Origin: Mycolicibacterium setense
Lineage (GTDB): Bacteria; Actinomycetota; Actinomycetes; Mycobacteriales; Mycobacteriaceae
DNA: 64,000 nt
Assembly (NCBI RefSeq): GCF_000805385.1
Contig: NZ_JTJW01000005.1
Coordinates: 830,024-894,023, forward strand
Direction of reading: 5' to 3'
The notes beneath the pieces were generated by a model. The model had not been told where the DNA came from. It worked only from the letters and a program-made list of their open reading frames with translations, and ran no database searches. A program made the position numbers and the translations under genes. Positions 54,035 through 63,960 of this stretch are shown here, in pieces. Positions within the stretch are counted from its first letter, which is position 1. Each line of letters starts with the position of its first letter.

Positions 54035-54433
54035 TCAACCTCGCACCGCGGACCGCCGGACGAGCGCGGTCGCGAGCGCGACGGCGAGCAGGCCTGCAGC
54101 GATGCTGGCCACGGTGTAGCCGGCGGCCAACACCCACTGGCCGTGTTCGAGCATCGTGATGGTCTCGACCTGCATCGTGGAGAACGTGGTGAGCCCGCCA
54201 CACAACCCCGTCCCCAGCAGCGGACGGCGATAGCTGGACACCGGCAGCCGCTCCAGCAAGCGGGTGGTGAAGTAGCCGAGCAGGAACGCGCCGACGATAT
54301 TCACGATGAAGGTGGGCCAGGGCCATCGATGGGGATCGTGGGCCGCGATCACCGCCAGGCCGGCGCGTGCCAGCGTGCCCAGGGCGCCGCCGACGAACAC
54401 CGCGGCCAATTCTCGGGGATCGTGGCCGAACAT
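54035..54433 (-). CDS. crcB: fluoride ion channel CrcB (copy 2)
   Basis: 132 residues: [68 protein letters not shown]. The TTFST motif is intact but differs from copy 1 in the following residues, as in heteromeric Fluc channels. ATG 54433; the upstream CATACT 7 nt before the ATG looks like a -10 box, implying a very short leader. No fluoride riboswitch is visible upstream. Confidence 0.9.
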   Translation of the reverse strand: MFGHDPRELAAVFVGGALGTLARAGLAVIAAHDPHRWPWPTFIVNIVGAFLLGYFTTRLLERLPVSSYRRPLLGTGLCGGLTTFSTMQVETITMLEHGQWVLAAGYTVASIAAGLLAVALATALVRRSAVRG

Positions 54434-54504
54434 AAGCCAAAAGTATGGCTGTTGGTGCGCGACTGGCGGGCAGCGACATCCGTTGGGGAGCACAATCGGG
54501 AACC

Positions 54505-56135
<1,631 letters not shown>

Positions 56136-56139
<4 letters not shown>

Positions 56140-57398
56140 GCGTTACGGAGGGCGACTGTCAGAGCGACGCCAAGCCGAAGTTGCCCGGTGAAGTCTGGGT
56201 TCTGATCGTCGCCAACGCCGTCATCGCGCTCGGTTACGGGGTGGTGGCGCCGGTGCTGCCGGCCTACGCCCGCCACTTCGGGGTCAGCATCAGCGCCGCG
56301 ACGTTCGTCATCACCGCGTTCGCGCTGATGAGGCTGTGTTTCGCCCCGGCCACCGGGGCGCTGATCCAGCGGCTGGGGGAGCGCCGGATCTACGTCTGGG
56401 GCCTGCTGATCGTCGCCGTCACCACCGGTGCGTGTGCGTTCGCGCAGACGTATTGGCAGCTGCTGCTGTTCCGGTCGCTCGGCGGTGTCGGTTCCACGAT
56501 GTTCTTCGTGTCGGCGTTGGGGCTGATGATCCGCGTGAGCCCGGAGGACGCCCGCGGCCGCGTCGCCGGAATGTTCTCCTCGGCCTTTTTGGTCGGCTCG
56601 GTCGGTGGGCCGGTGCTCGGCAGCCTGACCGCCGGGCTCGGACTGAATGCCCCGTTCGTCATCTACGGTGCCGCGTTGACGGTTGCTGCCGCCGTGGTGT
56701 TCGTCAGCCTGCGGCACTCGTCGCTGGCCGCGCCCGCGCCGGACGACGGTGCGAAAGTGACCGTCCGCACGGCGCTGGGCAACCCTGCCTACCGGGCGGC
56801 GTTGTTGTCGAATTTCGCGACCGGATGGTCGGCGTTCGGCCTCCGAATTGCCTTGGTGCCGTTGTTCATCGTCGATGTGCTGCATCGCGGTCCCGGGATG
56901 GCGGGACTGGCGCTGGCCACGTTCGCCGTCGGCAACGTGTCCGCGGTGATCCCCAGCGGTTACCTCTCCGACCGGGTGGGGCGCCGCCTGCTGATGATCG
57001 TCGGGCTCACGGCGGCCGGGATCTCCACCGTGATGGTGGGGTTCACCGACGGGCTGACGCTGTTCTTGGTGAGCGCCTACATCGCGGGATTCTCGACCGG
57101 GATCTTCACCGCGCCTCAACAGGCCGCGGTGGCCGACATCATCGGCAACAAAGCGCGCGGCGGCACTGCGGTGGCGACGTTCCAGATGATGGCCGACGTC
57201 GGTTCGGTCGGCGGCTCGCTGCTGGTCGGGCTGATCGCGCAGTACCTGTCGTTCTCGTGGGCCTTCGTGATCAGCGGGGTGATTCTGCTCGTGGCCGCGG
57301 TGGGCTGGATCTTCGCTCCCGAGACCCGCGGACGGCCCTCCGCGGAGCACACGCCGGCCCGCGCGCTGGGCCCGGAAGCCGGCGGAGAGGTTCCCTGA
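56136..57398 (+). CDS. MFS transporter
   Basis: 420 residues with 12 predicted helices and MFS signatures, including the loop 2-3 region [30 protein letters not shown] and loop 8-9 [18 protein letters not shown]. It resembles drug or metabolite exporters of the DHA1 type. GTG start overlaps the pgm stop (GTGA), so translation is coupled to pgm, a link with no obvious metabolic reason. Substrate unknown. Confidence 0.85.
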
Positions 57399-57453
57399 CC
57401 AGCGATTTTGAATGGCGGGTGGCCGTGGTGTAACTTCGTGGGGCACGACAAAC

Positions 57454-57526
57454 GGGGCTATGGCGCAGTTGGTAGCGCACCACACTGGCAGTGTGGGGGT
57501 CAGGGGTTCGAATCCCCTTAGCTCCA
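57454..57526 (+). tRNA. tRNA-Ala (anticodon GGC)
   Basis: 73 nt cloverleaf: acceptor GGGGCTA/TAGCTCC with the G3-U70 pair that identifies alanine tRNAs, D-loop TTGGTAGCGC, anticodon stem CCACA/TGTGG with loop CTGGCAG (anticodon GGC), and T-arm GGGGTTCGAATCCCC. The 3' CCA is not encoded (discriminator A at 57526). Confidence 0.95.
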
Positions 57527-57532
57527 CGTTTG

Positions 57533-57562
57533 AGAACCCGAAGTCAGACGGCTTCGGGTTCT
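57533..57562 (+). terminator. terminator-like hairpin after the tRNA
   Basis: AGAACCCGAAG (57533-57543) pairs with CTTCGGGTTCT (57552-57562), 8-nt loop, followed by TTGC; 7 nt after the tRNA 3' end. Confidence 0.6.
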
Positions 57563-57701
57563 TTGCTGTGCGGGGATTGTTGTGGCCGAATCCCCCCGAG
57601 GGTAGCTCGCCAGGACCTAGCCGGAACCCGCCACTACAGGTCGCGTAGGTTCTTAGGGAATCAAATCCAAGCGCCTAACGCAGCCTTCAACGAAAGCCAT
57701 C

Positions 57702-57959
57702 ATGCCCGAGGATCAGAACACAGACGTTCCACCGAATCACCTCTCCGTCGATCCCCGCAGCCCCTTCTATGACGAAGAGGTGCTCCTCCGCGATGTGGGT
57801 ATTCGCTTCAATGGCGTCGAGAAATCCAATGTCCACGAATACGACGTGGCCGAGGGTTGGGTGCGTGTCGAAGTTCCTACCGCCAAGGATCGTCGCGGAA
57901 ATCCGATGGTCGTCAAGGTCAGCGGCACCGTTGAACCTTATTTCCGCCAAGAAAAGTAG
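57702..57959 (+). CDS. DUF3297 family protein
   Basis: 85 residues matching DUF3297: PPNHLSVDPRSPFYDEEVL, LRDVGIRFNGVEKSNVHEYDVAEGWVRVEV, and RRGNPMVVKVSGTVEPYF near the C-terminus. The family is small, uncharacterised and best known from Proteobacteria. By hand count G+C over 57721-57960 is about 57%, clearly below the mid-60s of neighbouring genes. Its ATG is the only start, with a weak ribosome site. It lies between tRNA-Ala and a second copy of that tRNA's T-arm sequence, so it may have come in with an element that integrated at the tRNA. Function unknown. Confidence 0.75.
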   Translation: MPEDQNTDVPPNHLSVDPRSPFYDEEVLLRDVGIRFNGVEKSNVHEYDVAEGWVRVEVPTAKDRRGNPMVVKVSGTVEPYFRQEK

Positions 57960-57971
57960 CGGACGCCCCTC

Positions 57972-57985
57972 GGGGTTCGAATCCC
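57972..57985 (+). repeat. T-arm duplicate, candidate attachment-site remnant
   Basis: GGGGTTCGAATCCC at 57972-57985 repeats exactly the tRNA-Ala segment 57503-57516, in the same orientation, 469 bp downstream. It is followed by AATTTCCCCG instead of the acceptor sequence, and no D-arm or anticodon arm precedes it, so it is not a working tRNA. Confidence 0.7.
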
Positions 57986-58016
57986 AATTTCCCCGTCGGA
58001 AAAGCCGGCTCCAGCC

Positions 58017-58445
58017 TCACTCCAAGTCGGACAAGGCCTTTCGCGCTGCCTCAAGTTCGGCTTCGAGGGCGGCAACCTTGGCGGCCTGCTGCGAACGCGC
58101 CTCTTCGATCACCTCGTCGATCGGGGTGGAGAGGTCCTCGTGAAGTTCCTTGGCGGCACGGGAGACGGCAGCGGCCGCGACCGCGACGTTGCGCGCCAGG
58201 TAAGTGCTGCCCTGCTTGAGCTCGGCATGCCACTCACCGTCGGCGGTACCGGTGACGGTGAGGGTCAGCTCGATGGTCTTGGCTTTCCTGCCTGCCGCCT
58301 TTTTGGCCGGCGCCTTCTTGGGCTTGTCGTCGACCGGGGCTTGAGCGGTGGGCGCGGCGTTCTCGGTCGGTGCGACCGAATCGGCGGGAGTGTCGGTGTC
58401 GGGGGTCAAAGCTTCTGGGGCCAGGGCGTCTACAGTCATCGTCAC
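58017..58445 (-). CDS. DUF6319-like acidic/Lys-rich small protein
   Basis: 142 residues: Pro/Ala/Asp-rich N-terminus, a KKAPAKKAAGRKAK basic patch (about 45-58), a beta-rich central part (TIELTLTVTGTADGEWHAELKQGSTYL) and a C-terminal helix LEAELEAARKALSDLE suited to a coiled coil. GTG 58445 lies 6 nt after AAGGAG, whereas the ATG at 58466 falls before it, so GTG is preferred. The Lys/Ala patch may bind nucleic acid or partner protein (inference). Function unknown. Confidence 0.72.
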   Translation of the reverse strand: MTMTVDALAPEALTPDTDTPADSVAPTENAAPTAQAPVDDKPKKAPAKKAAGRKAKTIELTLTVTGTADGEWHAELKQGSTYLARNVAVAAAAVSRAAKELHEDLSTPIDEVIEEARSQQAAKVAALEAELEAARKALSDLE

Positions 58446-58498
58446 GGCGAACTCCTTTTCGAACATCGCTTACGCTGGGCGGGCTGGCGGTCGGAGAC

Positions 58499-58529
58499 AT
58501 TAGAACACACGTTCGACGCCTGCGGTCAA
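58499..58529 (-). promoter_or_regulatory. candidate promoter for the DUF6319-like gene
   Basis: On the minus strand TTGACC (58524-58529) and TCTAAT (58499-58504) with 19 nt between, about 53 nt upstream of the GTG. Spacing is slightly long. Confidence 0.4.
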
Positions 58530-58630
58530 GTCGCCGCGCGTGTCGGGGGTGTGAGTGACCACCGAGACGATGGCACTTCGACGAAATAGGTTGGCCGCCA
58601 ATGGCATCGCCAAGTGCCGACAAACGCAAG

Positions 58631-60292
58631 CTACCCCGTCACATACACGATTCGGCTTTCGGAGCTTCCGTCGACGGTCACCCGGATCAGATAGTCCCCG
58701 GCAGGCAGGGCGCGGCCGTCGTCGTCATGTCCGTCCCACTCGAGGGTGCGTGCGCCGGCGGCCGGCCTGGCTTCATCGATCAGACGCGTGACGTGTTTGG
58801 CGAAGTGGTCCCAGATACAGACGATGAGCCTGCCGGCGTCTGGAGGCACGTCGACCGTGACCGGCAATGGCAGTGCGCCGGCCATCGGCTCGTTGTCGGC
58901 GAGCAGGTGCGGTCCGAATTCGGCGACTCCGGCGATGGCGGGCGGGACGGGTTCGGCCGAGTATTTGTAGACCGATTTCCCGGATGCGTATCCGAGCGGG
59001 ATGTCGCGGAAGAACCTGAACCGGTTGATGAATCGACCGATCTCGTTGGCGTCCTTCCAGGTCATTCCACTGTCGGTGGTGGCGCTGGAAAAGCCTTTGC
59101 GGAAATCGGTGCTGCCCCAGCCGCCGACCCAGCCGGTGTTCTCGTCGAGGAATCCGATGCCTTCGAGGTTGACGTTGCCCTGGGGGTCCTGGACTTCGAT
59201 ACGGGCCCAAGTATGACCGCCGTCAACGGTTTTGAGGATGGCAGCCTGGGAGAAGTTCTCCAGGGAGATGAACCCGACATGATCATCGATGAAATGGATC
59301 TTCCATCCCCATTCCCCGAGGGGGAATTGATCGGTCAGGCCCTCGACTGTGTTTGTCCATGTCAGTCCACCGTCGGTGGTGTGCAGAACGACTGGCTTGA
59401 TGTGGCTTCGCGGATCGTGCGGGATCGGCGGGGTTGGCCGCGCGGCCTTGCCGCCGACGACCCACCCGGTGTCGGTGTCGGTGAAGTAGATATCGATCAA
59501 AATCGTGGCGTGGTCGGACATGTCGTTGGCCTGCCACGTCGCCCCGCCGTCGATGGTGCGCATGACGCGTACGGGCATACCGGGATCGTTGGTGCCTGAG
59601 GCGTAGACGACGGACTCACTGACGACGGACAGGCCGCACACGAAAGGCGGTGCCAGATCGGGCAAGTTGGCCACCTCGGTCCACGTGGCCCCGCCGTCGG
59701 CGGTCTGTAACAGCTGTCTGCCGGGTGTGGTCGTACCTACCCAGCCGCGAGTGGCCGAGGCGAACCCGACCGACCGCAGATACAGGCCCGAGTCTTCGTC
59801 ATGAAACTGTTCCTGGAACGTCGCGAACCCATCCTCGGTGTGCAGGATCTGACCGTCGCTGTTGACCGCCCAGCCGCGCTGTGAGTCGATGAACCAAATG
59901 TCATCGGTGCGTGACGTGGCTGCCGGTGCGTTCGTTTCCCGCCAGATCGCCGGTTGCACAGCGGGTTTCTCCGGGCATCCGTCGTTGATCCACTGCTCGA
60001 TCGCAGCGATGGATTCGGCGGGCACGGGCTGCCGGCCGGAGGGCATGCGACGTGTCGTCGCCTCGGGCGGGGCGCCGGGAAGGTCGGAACCGAACGGGAT
60101 TTCGCCCTTGAGTGCGCGCACCAGGTTCGAATTAGCGCCGTCGCCTATGACGATGAGTTTCTTGCCGATCACTTTCTTGGCGACGAACTCATCGCGGCTG
60201 ATGTCGCGCCAGAAGGCTTGGTGAGCGCCGATGCCCACCCCCGGCCCGCCGATCGACTCGTCCAGAATTGCCACAACACCCTGAAAGTCCAT
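58631..60292 (-). CDS. YCF48/BNR-repeat beta-propeller protein
   Basis: 553 residues. The N-terminal roughly 115 residues (MDFQGVVAILDESIGG, ending IEQWINDGCPEKP) resemble a cytochrome-c-like module without the CXXCH heme motif. Then come six blade motifs: DGFATF, DGGATW, DGGATW, DGGLTW, DGGHTW and DSGMTW (each T-x-D-[GS]-x-[AT]-[WF]), with RGWAV, RGWVG, TGWVVGG and TGWVGGW between them, as in YCF48/PSII-assembly and BNR proteins. The last about 80 residues (TLEWDGHDDDGRALPAGDYLIRVTV) form a FlgD-like Ig fold. No signal peptide is visible. Divergent from the ferritin-like gene with shared promoter boxes. ATG 60292 has a GGGG-rich site upstream. Confidence 0.75.
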   Translation of the reverse strand: MDFQGVVAILDESIGGPGVGIGAHQAFWRDISRDEFVAKKVIGKKLIVIGDGANSNLVRALKGEIPFGSDLPGAPPEATTRRMPSGRQPVPAESIAAIEQWINDGCPEKPAVQPAIWRETNAPAATSRTDDIWFIDSQRGWAVNSDGQILHTEDGFATFQEQFHDEDSGLYLRSVGFASATRGWVGTTTPGRQLLQTADGGATWTEVANLPDLAPPFVCGLSVVSESVVYASGTNDPGMPVRVMRTIDGGATWQANDMSDHATILIDIYFTDTDTGWVVGGKAARPTPPIPHDPRSHIKPVVLHTTDGGLTWTNTVEGLTDQFPLGEWGWKIHFIDDHVGFISLENFSQAAILKTVDGGHTWARIEVQDPQGNVNLEGIGFLDENTGWVGGWGSTDFRKGFSSATTDSGMTWKDANEIGRFINRFRFFRDIPLGYASGKSVYKYSAEPVPPAIAGVAEFGPHLLADNEPMAGALPLPVTVDVPPDAGRLIVCIWDHFAKHVTRLIDEARPAAGARTLEWDGHDDDGRALPAGDYLIRVTVDGSSESRIVYVTG

Positions 60293-60364
60293 CGCGCCGC
60301 CCCTTTCGGCCATATCTGTCGCGCGCCGTGCCCTGACTATCAACCTCGTGATGGGTAGTTGGCG

Positions 60365-60382
60365 CGAGTAGTCGGCTACTCG
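60365..60382. promoter_or_regulatory. palindromic box 1 of the ferritin-like / YCF48-like promoter
   Basis: CGAGTAG-TCGG-CTACTCG, a 7-bp inverted repeat around TCGG. Contains GTAGTCGGCTACTC (60368-60381), which recurs 55 bp downstream. Confidence 0.6.
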
Positions 60383-60422
60383 ATCCGTGCCCGTATGGGC
60401 AGTCGCGAGACCCGCGATACAC

Positions 60423-60436
60423 GTAGTCGGCTACTC
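60423..60436 (+). promoter_or_regulatory. box 2, exact copy of the 14-mer
   Basis: GTAGTCGGCTACTC again, 55 bp (about five helical turns) from box 1 and 67 nt from the ferritin-like ATG, so two bound dimers would lie on the same DNA face. Confidence 0.6.
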
Positions 60437-60502
60437 ACGCGCTCGCCGCAGCGCCCGCGCACACTGAGCGAGGAAGACCGGTGACACGAGGAGGCGGCGG
60501 CG

Positions 60503-61549
60503 ATGGTCGAACTCGAAACCCGTTATCTCGACGCGGTCAACGAGGCCAGCTCAGCGGCCGACCTCCACGAGAGCGTCCAGCACGCGATCGAGCTGGAATT
60601 CGCCACCATGCCGCCGTATCTCACCGCCATGATGTCGCTGGATGCCCAGCGCAACGCCAAGATCGGACGGATTCTGTCGAGTGTGGCGGTGGACGAGATG
60701 CTGCACATGCTGCTGTGCTGCAACCTTCTCATCGCGTTGGGTGGGACGCCGGACATCGCGAGCGCTGGCTTCGTCCCGGCGTATCCCTCGAAACTGCCGA
60801 TGGCGGTTTCCTCGGGCCTCGTCGTTGGCGTCGAGCGCTTTTCGTTGGACGTCGTGGAGCGCACCTTCATGGGTATCGAGCATCCCGAGGATCCGCTGCA
60901 CTTCCCCGGCGTTGCAGAAGCGCCGGCCTTCGCCACCATCGGGGCGTTCTATGCCGCCCTTGAGGAGAAACTCACGCAACTAGGCGACTCCGCGTTCCGC
61001 GGCGACACCACCGGACAGTTACTCAGCGACACGGGTTTCGAGTTTCCGCGATTGATTCCCATCGTCGATGTGACCTCGGCGTCGGCCGCCATCGACGTGA
61101 TCGTCCGCGAGGGTGAGGGAACCCAGACATCACCGAAGGACGCTGCCGGTGAGGTAGCGCACTACTACCGGTTCGAACAGATCATCAAAGGCCGGGAACT
61201 CGTCGCTGATTCCACTGTTCCGCAGGGCTTCTCGTTCACCGGGCCCGAGATCCCATACGACCCTACCGGCGTCTTCCCGATCACCGCGAACCAGCGGCTG
61301 ACCGACCTCGACCCGCAATCTGAGGCGGGGCAGAAGGCTGTGAAGTTCGCTCGCTGCCTCACCGACCTGCTGACGGCCCTGCACAAGACCTTCGCCGGGG
61401 ACCCGACGGCGTTCGACTCCGTCTTCGATCTGATGTTCGCGCTCAAGCGCGCCGGCCAGGATCTGTGCAAAACGGAGGTCGTTAAAGACGGTCAGCCGAC
61501 CGGGCGCAACGCTGGGCCAACGTGGGAGTTTCTGACCGCCACTCCGTGA
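60503..61549 (+). CDS. ferritin-like domain protein (PF12902 type)
   Basis: 348 residues. Candidate di-metal ligands in a helical bundle: Glu32 (IELEFATMPPYL), Glu65 and His68 (DEMLHM), Glu217 and His220 (EVAHYYRFE), plus later acidic residues. This matches the ferritin-like family that includes enzymes such as VioB/RebD-related iminophenyl-pyruvate dimer synthases, so a di-iron oxidase or condensing role is possible. ATG 60503 has GAGGAGG upstream. Divergent from the YCF48-like gene with shared boxes; the pair seems to be a unit. Real function unknown. Confidence 0.8.
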   Translation: MVELETRYLDAVNEASSAADLHESVQHAIELEFATMPPYLTAMMSLDAQRNAKIGRILSSVAVDEMLHMLLCCNLLIALGGTPDIASAGFVPAYPSKLPMAVSSGLVVGVERFSLDVVERTFMGIEHPEDPLHFPGVAEAPAFATIGAFYAALEEKLTQLGDSAFRGDTTGQLLSDTGFEFPRLIPIVDVTSASAAIDVIVREGEGTQTSPKDAAGEVAHYYRFEQIIKGRELVADSTVPQGFSFTGPEIPYDPTGVFPITANQRLTDLDPQSEAGQKAVKFARCLTDLLTALHKTFAGDPTAFDSVFDLMFALKRAGQDLCKTEVVKDGQPTGRNAGPTWEFLTATP

Positions 61550-61567
61550 CGGGTACTTGTGCCCGCT

Positions 61568-63064
61568 TCAGTCCTCGAGCCCGTATTCGTCGAACCAGTA
61601 CGCGAGTTTGCCGCGCCGGCTCACCGCCCGCATCCGCGCCTCGGCCGCGTGCCGGGTTCTGCTGGTGGTGACGATGAGCAGTTCGTCGCCGACGGCGATG
61701 CGGGTGTCCGGCAGCGGGACGAAGGTGCGCCCGTTGCGGATGATCAGCGTGATCACCGCGGGGTCGGGTAGCCGCAGTTCGAGGATGGTCACGTTGTGCA
61801 GCCGGGAATGGGGTTGCACCGTCATGGTCAGCAACTCGGCGTCGAGCACATCCAGGGGTGCGGCCTCGACCTGAATCTCGCGGGTGATGTCGCGGGTGAT
61901 CAGCCCCAGCGCATTCGCCACGAATCGGATACTGGGCGCCTGTATCAGGGTGAAAATCACCACCAGGACGAACACGACGTTCAGCAACCGGTAGCTGTCG
62001 GGCACACCCGCGACGATCGGGAACGTCGCCAGCACGATCGGCACCGCACCGCGCAACCCCGACCAGGACAGGAAGAGTTGTTCGCGGAACGGGATCCGGA
62101 ACCCGGCCAGCGACAGGACCACCGATACCGGCCGGGCGATCAGGAGCAGCACCAGCCCGATGACGATCGCCGGGATGATGTCGCCGGCCAGGTCGTGCGG
62201 GTTCACCAGCAACCCGAGGAGCACGAACAGGCCGATCTGGGCTAGCCAGCCCACCCCTTCGGCGAAGGAACGGGTCGCCGACCGGTGTGGCAGACCGGAG
62301 TTGGCCAACACCACGGCGGACAGGTAGGCGGCGATGAAACCGCTCGCGTGGGCACTGCCGGCGGCAGCGAACGCGATGAAACCCAGCCCGAAAGTGGCGA
62401 TCGGGTAGAGACCGGAGGCGGGCAGCGCGATACGGCGTAACGCGAATGCCCCGGCGAACCCGACGGCCAGACCCAGCAGGGCACCGGTGATCAGTTCGTA
62501 GGCGAGGTGGGTGATGGCGCCTTCGGGGTGCAACACGAATGGCACCACGCTGAACATCAGTACGAGGATCACGGCCGGCGCATCGTTGAAACCGGATTCG
62601 GCCTCCAGCAGACCAGCCAGCCGACGGGGCAGCGGCAGGATCCGCAGCACCGAGAACACCGCGGCGGCGTCGGTGGAGGAGACGATCGCGCCGAGTAGCA
62701 GCGCGAGTTGCCAGTCCATGCCCAGCAGCAGGTGCGCGCCGACGGCGGTGATGGCGGTGCTGATCATCACTCCGACGGTGGCCAGCACGGCTGCGGGTGC
62801 CAGTACTCCGCGGATATCGGAGAACCGTGTGGTCAGACCGCCTTCGACGAGCACGATCGCCAGTGCGGTGGTGCACACGTTGCGGGCCAGTTCAACGTTG
62901 TCGAAGTCCAGCCCGATCCCGTCGACCCCGAGCACCATTCCGACCAGCAGGAAGAACAGCAGGCTGGGGAACCCGATCCGGGTCGCCACCCGCGTGCCGA
63001 TGATGCTTGCCAGCAGCACGACGCCGCCGGTGAGCAAGGTCAGGTACAGCTGGTTCAGGCTCAT
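61568..63064 (-). CDS. cation/proton antiporter (CPA1, CvrA-type)
   Basis: 498 residues: about 12-13 helices with the CPA core motifs (SSTDAAAVFSVLR and AESGFNDAPAVILVL, the latter with the ion-binding Asn-Asp) over about 1-385, followed by a cytoplasmic TrkA_C-like domain (about 400-470; RLHNVTILELRLPDPAVITLIIRNGRTFVPLPDTRIAVGDELLIV) that usually gates by nucleotide or ion binding. Likely K+/H+ exchange. Divergent from a TrkA_N-type protein (79-nt gap), suggesting linked potassium control. Confidence 0.87.
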   Translation of the reverse strand: MSLNQLYLTLLTGGVVLLASIIGTRVATRIGFPSLLFFLLVGMVLGVDGIGLDFDNVELARNVCTTALAIVLVEGGLTTRFSDIRGVLAPAAVLATVGVMISTAITAVGAHLLLGMDWQLALLLGAIVSSTDAAAVFSVLRILPLPRRLAGLLEAESGFNDAPAVILVLMFSVVPFVLHPEGAITHLAYELITGALLGLAVGFAGAFALRRIALPASGLYPIATFGLGFIAFAAAGSAHASGFIAAYLSAVVLANSGLPHRSATRSFAEGVGWLAQIGLFVLLGLLVNPHDLAGDIIPAIVIGLVLLLIARPVSVVLSLAGFRIPFREQLFLSWSGLRGAVPIVLATFPIVAGVPDSYRLLNVVFVLVVIFTLIQAPSIRFVANALGLITRDITREIQVEAAPLDVLDAELLTMTVQPHSRLHNVTILELRLPDPAVITLIIRNGRTFVPLPDTRIAVGDELLIVTTSRTRHAAEARMRAVSRRGKLAYWFDEYGLED

Positions 63065-63143
63065 CGAGAGTTAGTTAATCAGGACGAAGGGGCGTGAGTG
63101 GGCCATGCGAATAGGCGAAGATGACTGAGTGGCGGACGGAAAT

Positions 63144-63836
63144 ATGCGAGTGGTGGTTGCCGGAGCGGGCAACGTGGGCCGTTCCGTTGCGCGGGAATTG
63201 CTCGACAACGGTCACAAGGTCTTGCTGATCGAAAGGCTGCACCGGCGATACGAGCCGCACACCGTGCCGAGCGCCGACTGGTTACTGGCCGACGCCTGCG
63301 AACTCTCCGCGATGGAGGAGGCCGGCATCGAAACCGCCGATGTCCTGATCGCGGCCACCGGTGACGACAAGTCCAATCTGGTGGTCGGGTTGCTGGCCAA
63401 GTCGGAGTTCGGGGTGCCGCGAGTGGTGGCGCGCATCAATGACGTCCGCAACCAATGGTTGTTCGGCCAGGACTGGGGTATCGATGTCGCGGTGTCGACA
63501 CCCGGGGCATTGGTGGCCGGTGTCGAGGGTGCCATCGATGTCGGCCACCTGGTCCGGCTGATGATGCTGCGCGGGGGACGGGTAGAGCTGACGAAACTCA
63601 CGCTGCCGCACGATAACCCGGTGGTCGGGCAGCGGGTAGACCGGCTGGACCTGCCGGCGGACACCGCGTTGGTGACGGTCGTCCGCGGAGACAAGGTCCG
63701 GTTGCCCAAACCCGACGATGTGCTCGAGGCCGGAGACGAATTGCTCTTCACCGCCAACCGCACCTCAGAGAGTTCACTACTGGCCGCTATCCACGGCGGT
63801 CAGTTCCTCCGGGAAGTAGTCTCCGACGAACCGTGA
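63144..63836 (+). CDS. TrkA/Kch-type K+ uptake regulatory protein
   Basis: 230 residues from ATG 63144 (MRVVVAGAGNVGRSVARELLDNGHKVLLIER), the family start; a GTG 15 nt upstream is an alternative. The Rossmann NAD(H) site GAGNVG is at 8-13, and ATGDDKSNLVVGLLAKSEFGVPRVVARIND follows. The C-terminal TrkA_C domain ends LPKPDDVLEAGDELLFTANR. It resembles CeoC of M. tuberculosis, a regulatory subunit of a potassium uptake system whose partner is not in the window. Its pair here is the divergent antiporter, giving coordinated K+ uptake and efflux. Confidence 0.88.
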   Translation: MRVVVAGAGNVGRSVARELLDNGHKVLLIERLHRRYEPHTVPSADWLLADACELSAMEEAGIETADVLIAATGDDKSNLVVGLLAKSEFGVPRVVARINDVRNQWLFGQDWGIDVAVSTPGALVAGVEGAIDVGHLVRLMMLRGGRVELTKLTLPHDNPVVGQRVDRLDLPADTALVTVVRGDKVRLPKPDDVLEAGDELLFTANRTSESSLLAAIHGGQFLREVVSDEP

Positions 63837-63854
63837 CGCGTGCCGCTCCCGCGG

Positions 63855-63950
63855 CTAGTTCGTCGATGGTGGTGGTTGGGGTTGGAAGGGTGTGTACCAC
63901 CACCAGTCGGCGCGTTCGCCGGTGGGTCCGGGGCAGGGAGGAAAATCGGG
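63855..63950 (-). pseudogene. C-terminal fragment of a 13E12-type HNH endonuclease protein
   Basis: Minus-strand frame ending TAG at 63855 encodes PDFPPCPGPTGERADWWW then YTPFQPQPPPSTN, the characteristic end of 13E12-repeat HNH proteins, which are multicopy and partly mobile in mycobacteria. Upstream, the frame meets a TAA only about 11 codons beyond, inside 20% G+C sequence, so the gene is truncated at the window edge. Either a disrupted copy or a misjoined contig end. Confidence 0.75.
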
Positions 63951-63960
63951 TGGGGGAGAA

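Noticed and set aside
57972..57995. A second tRNA gene at the repeated T-arm.
   Set aside because: Only the T-arm is present; D-arm, anticodon arm and matching acceptor are missing.
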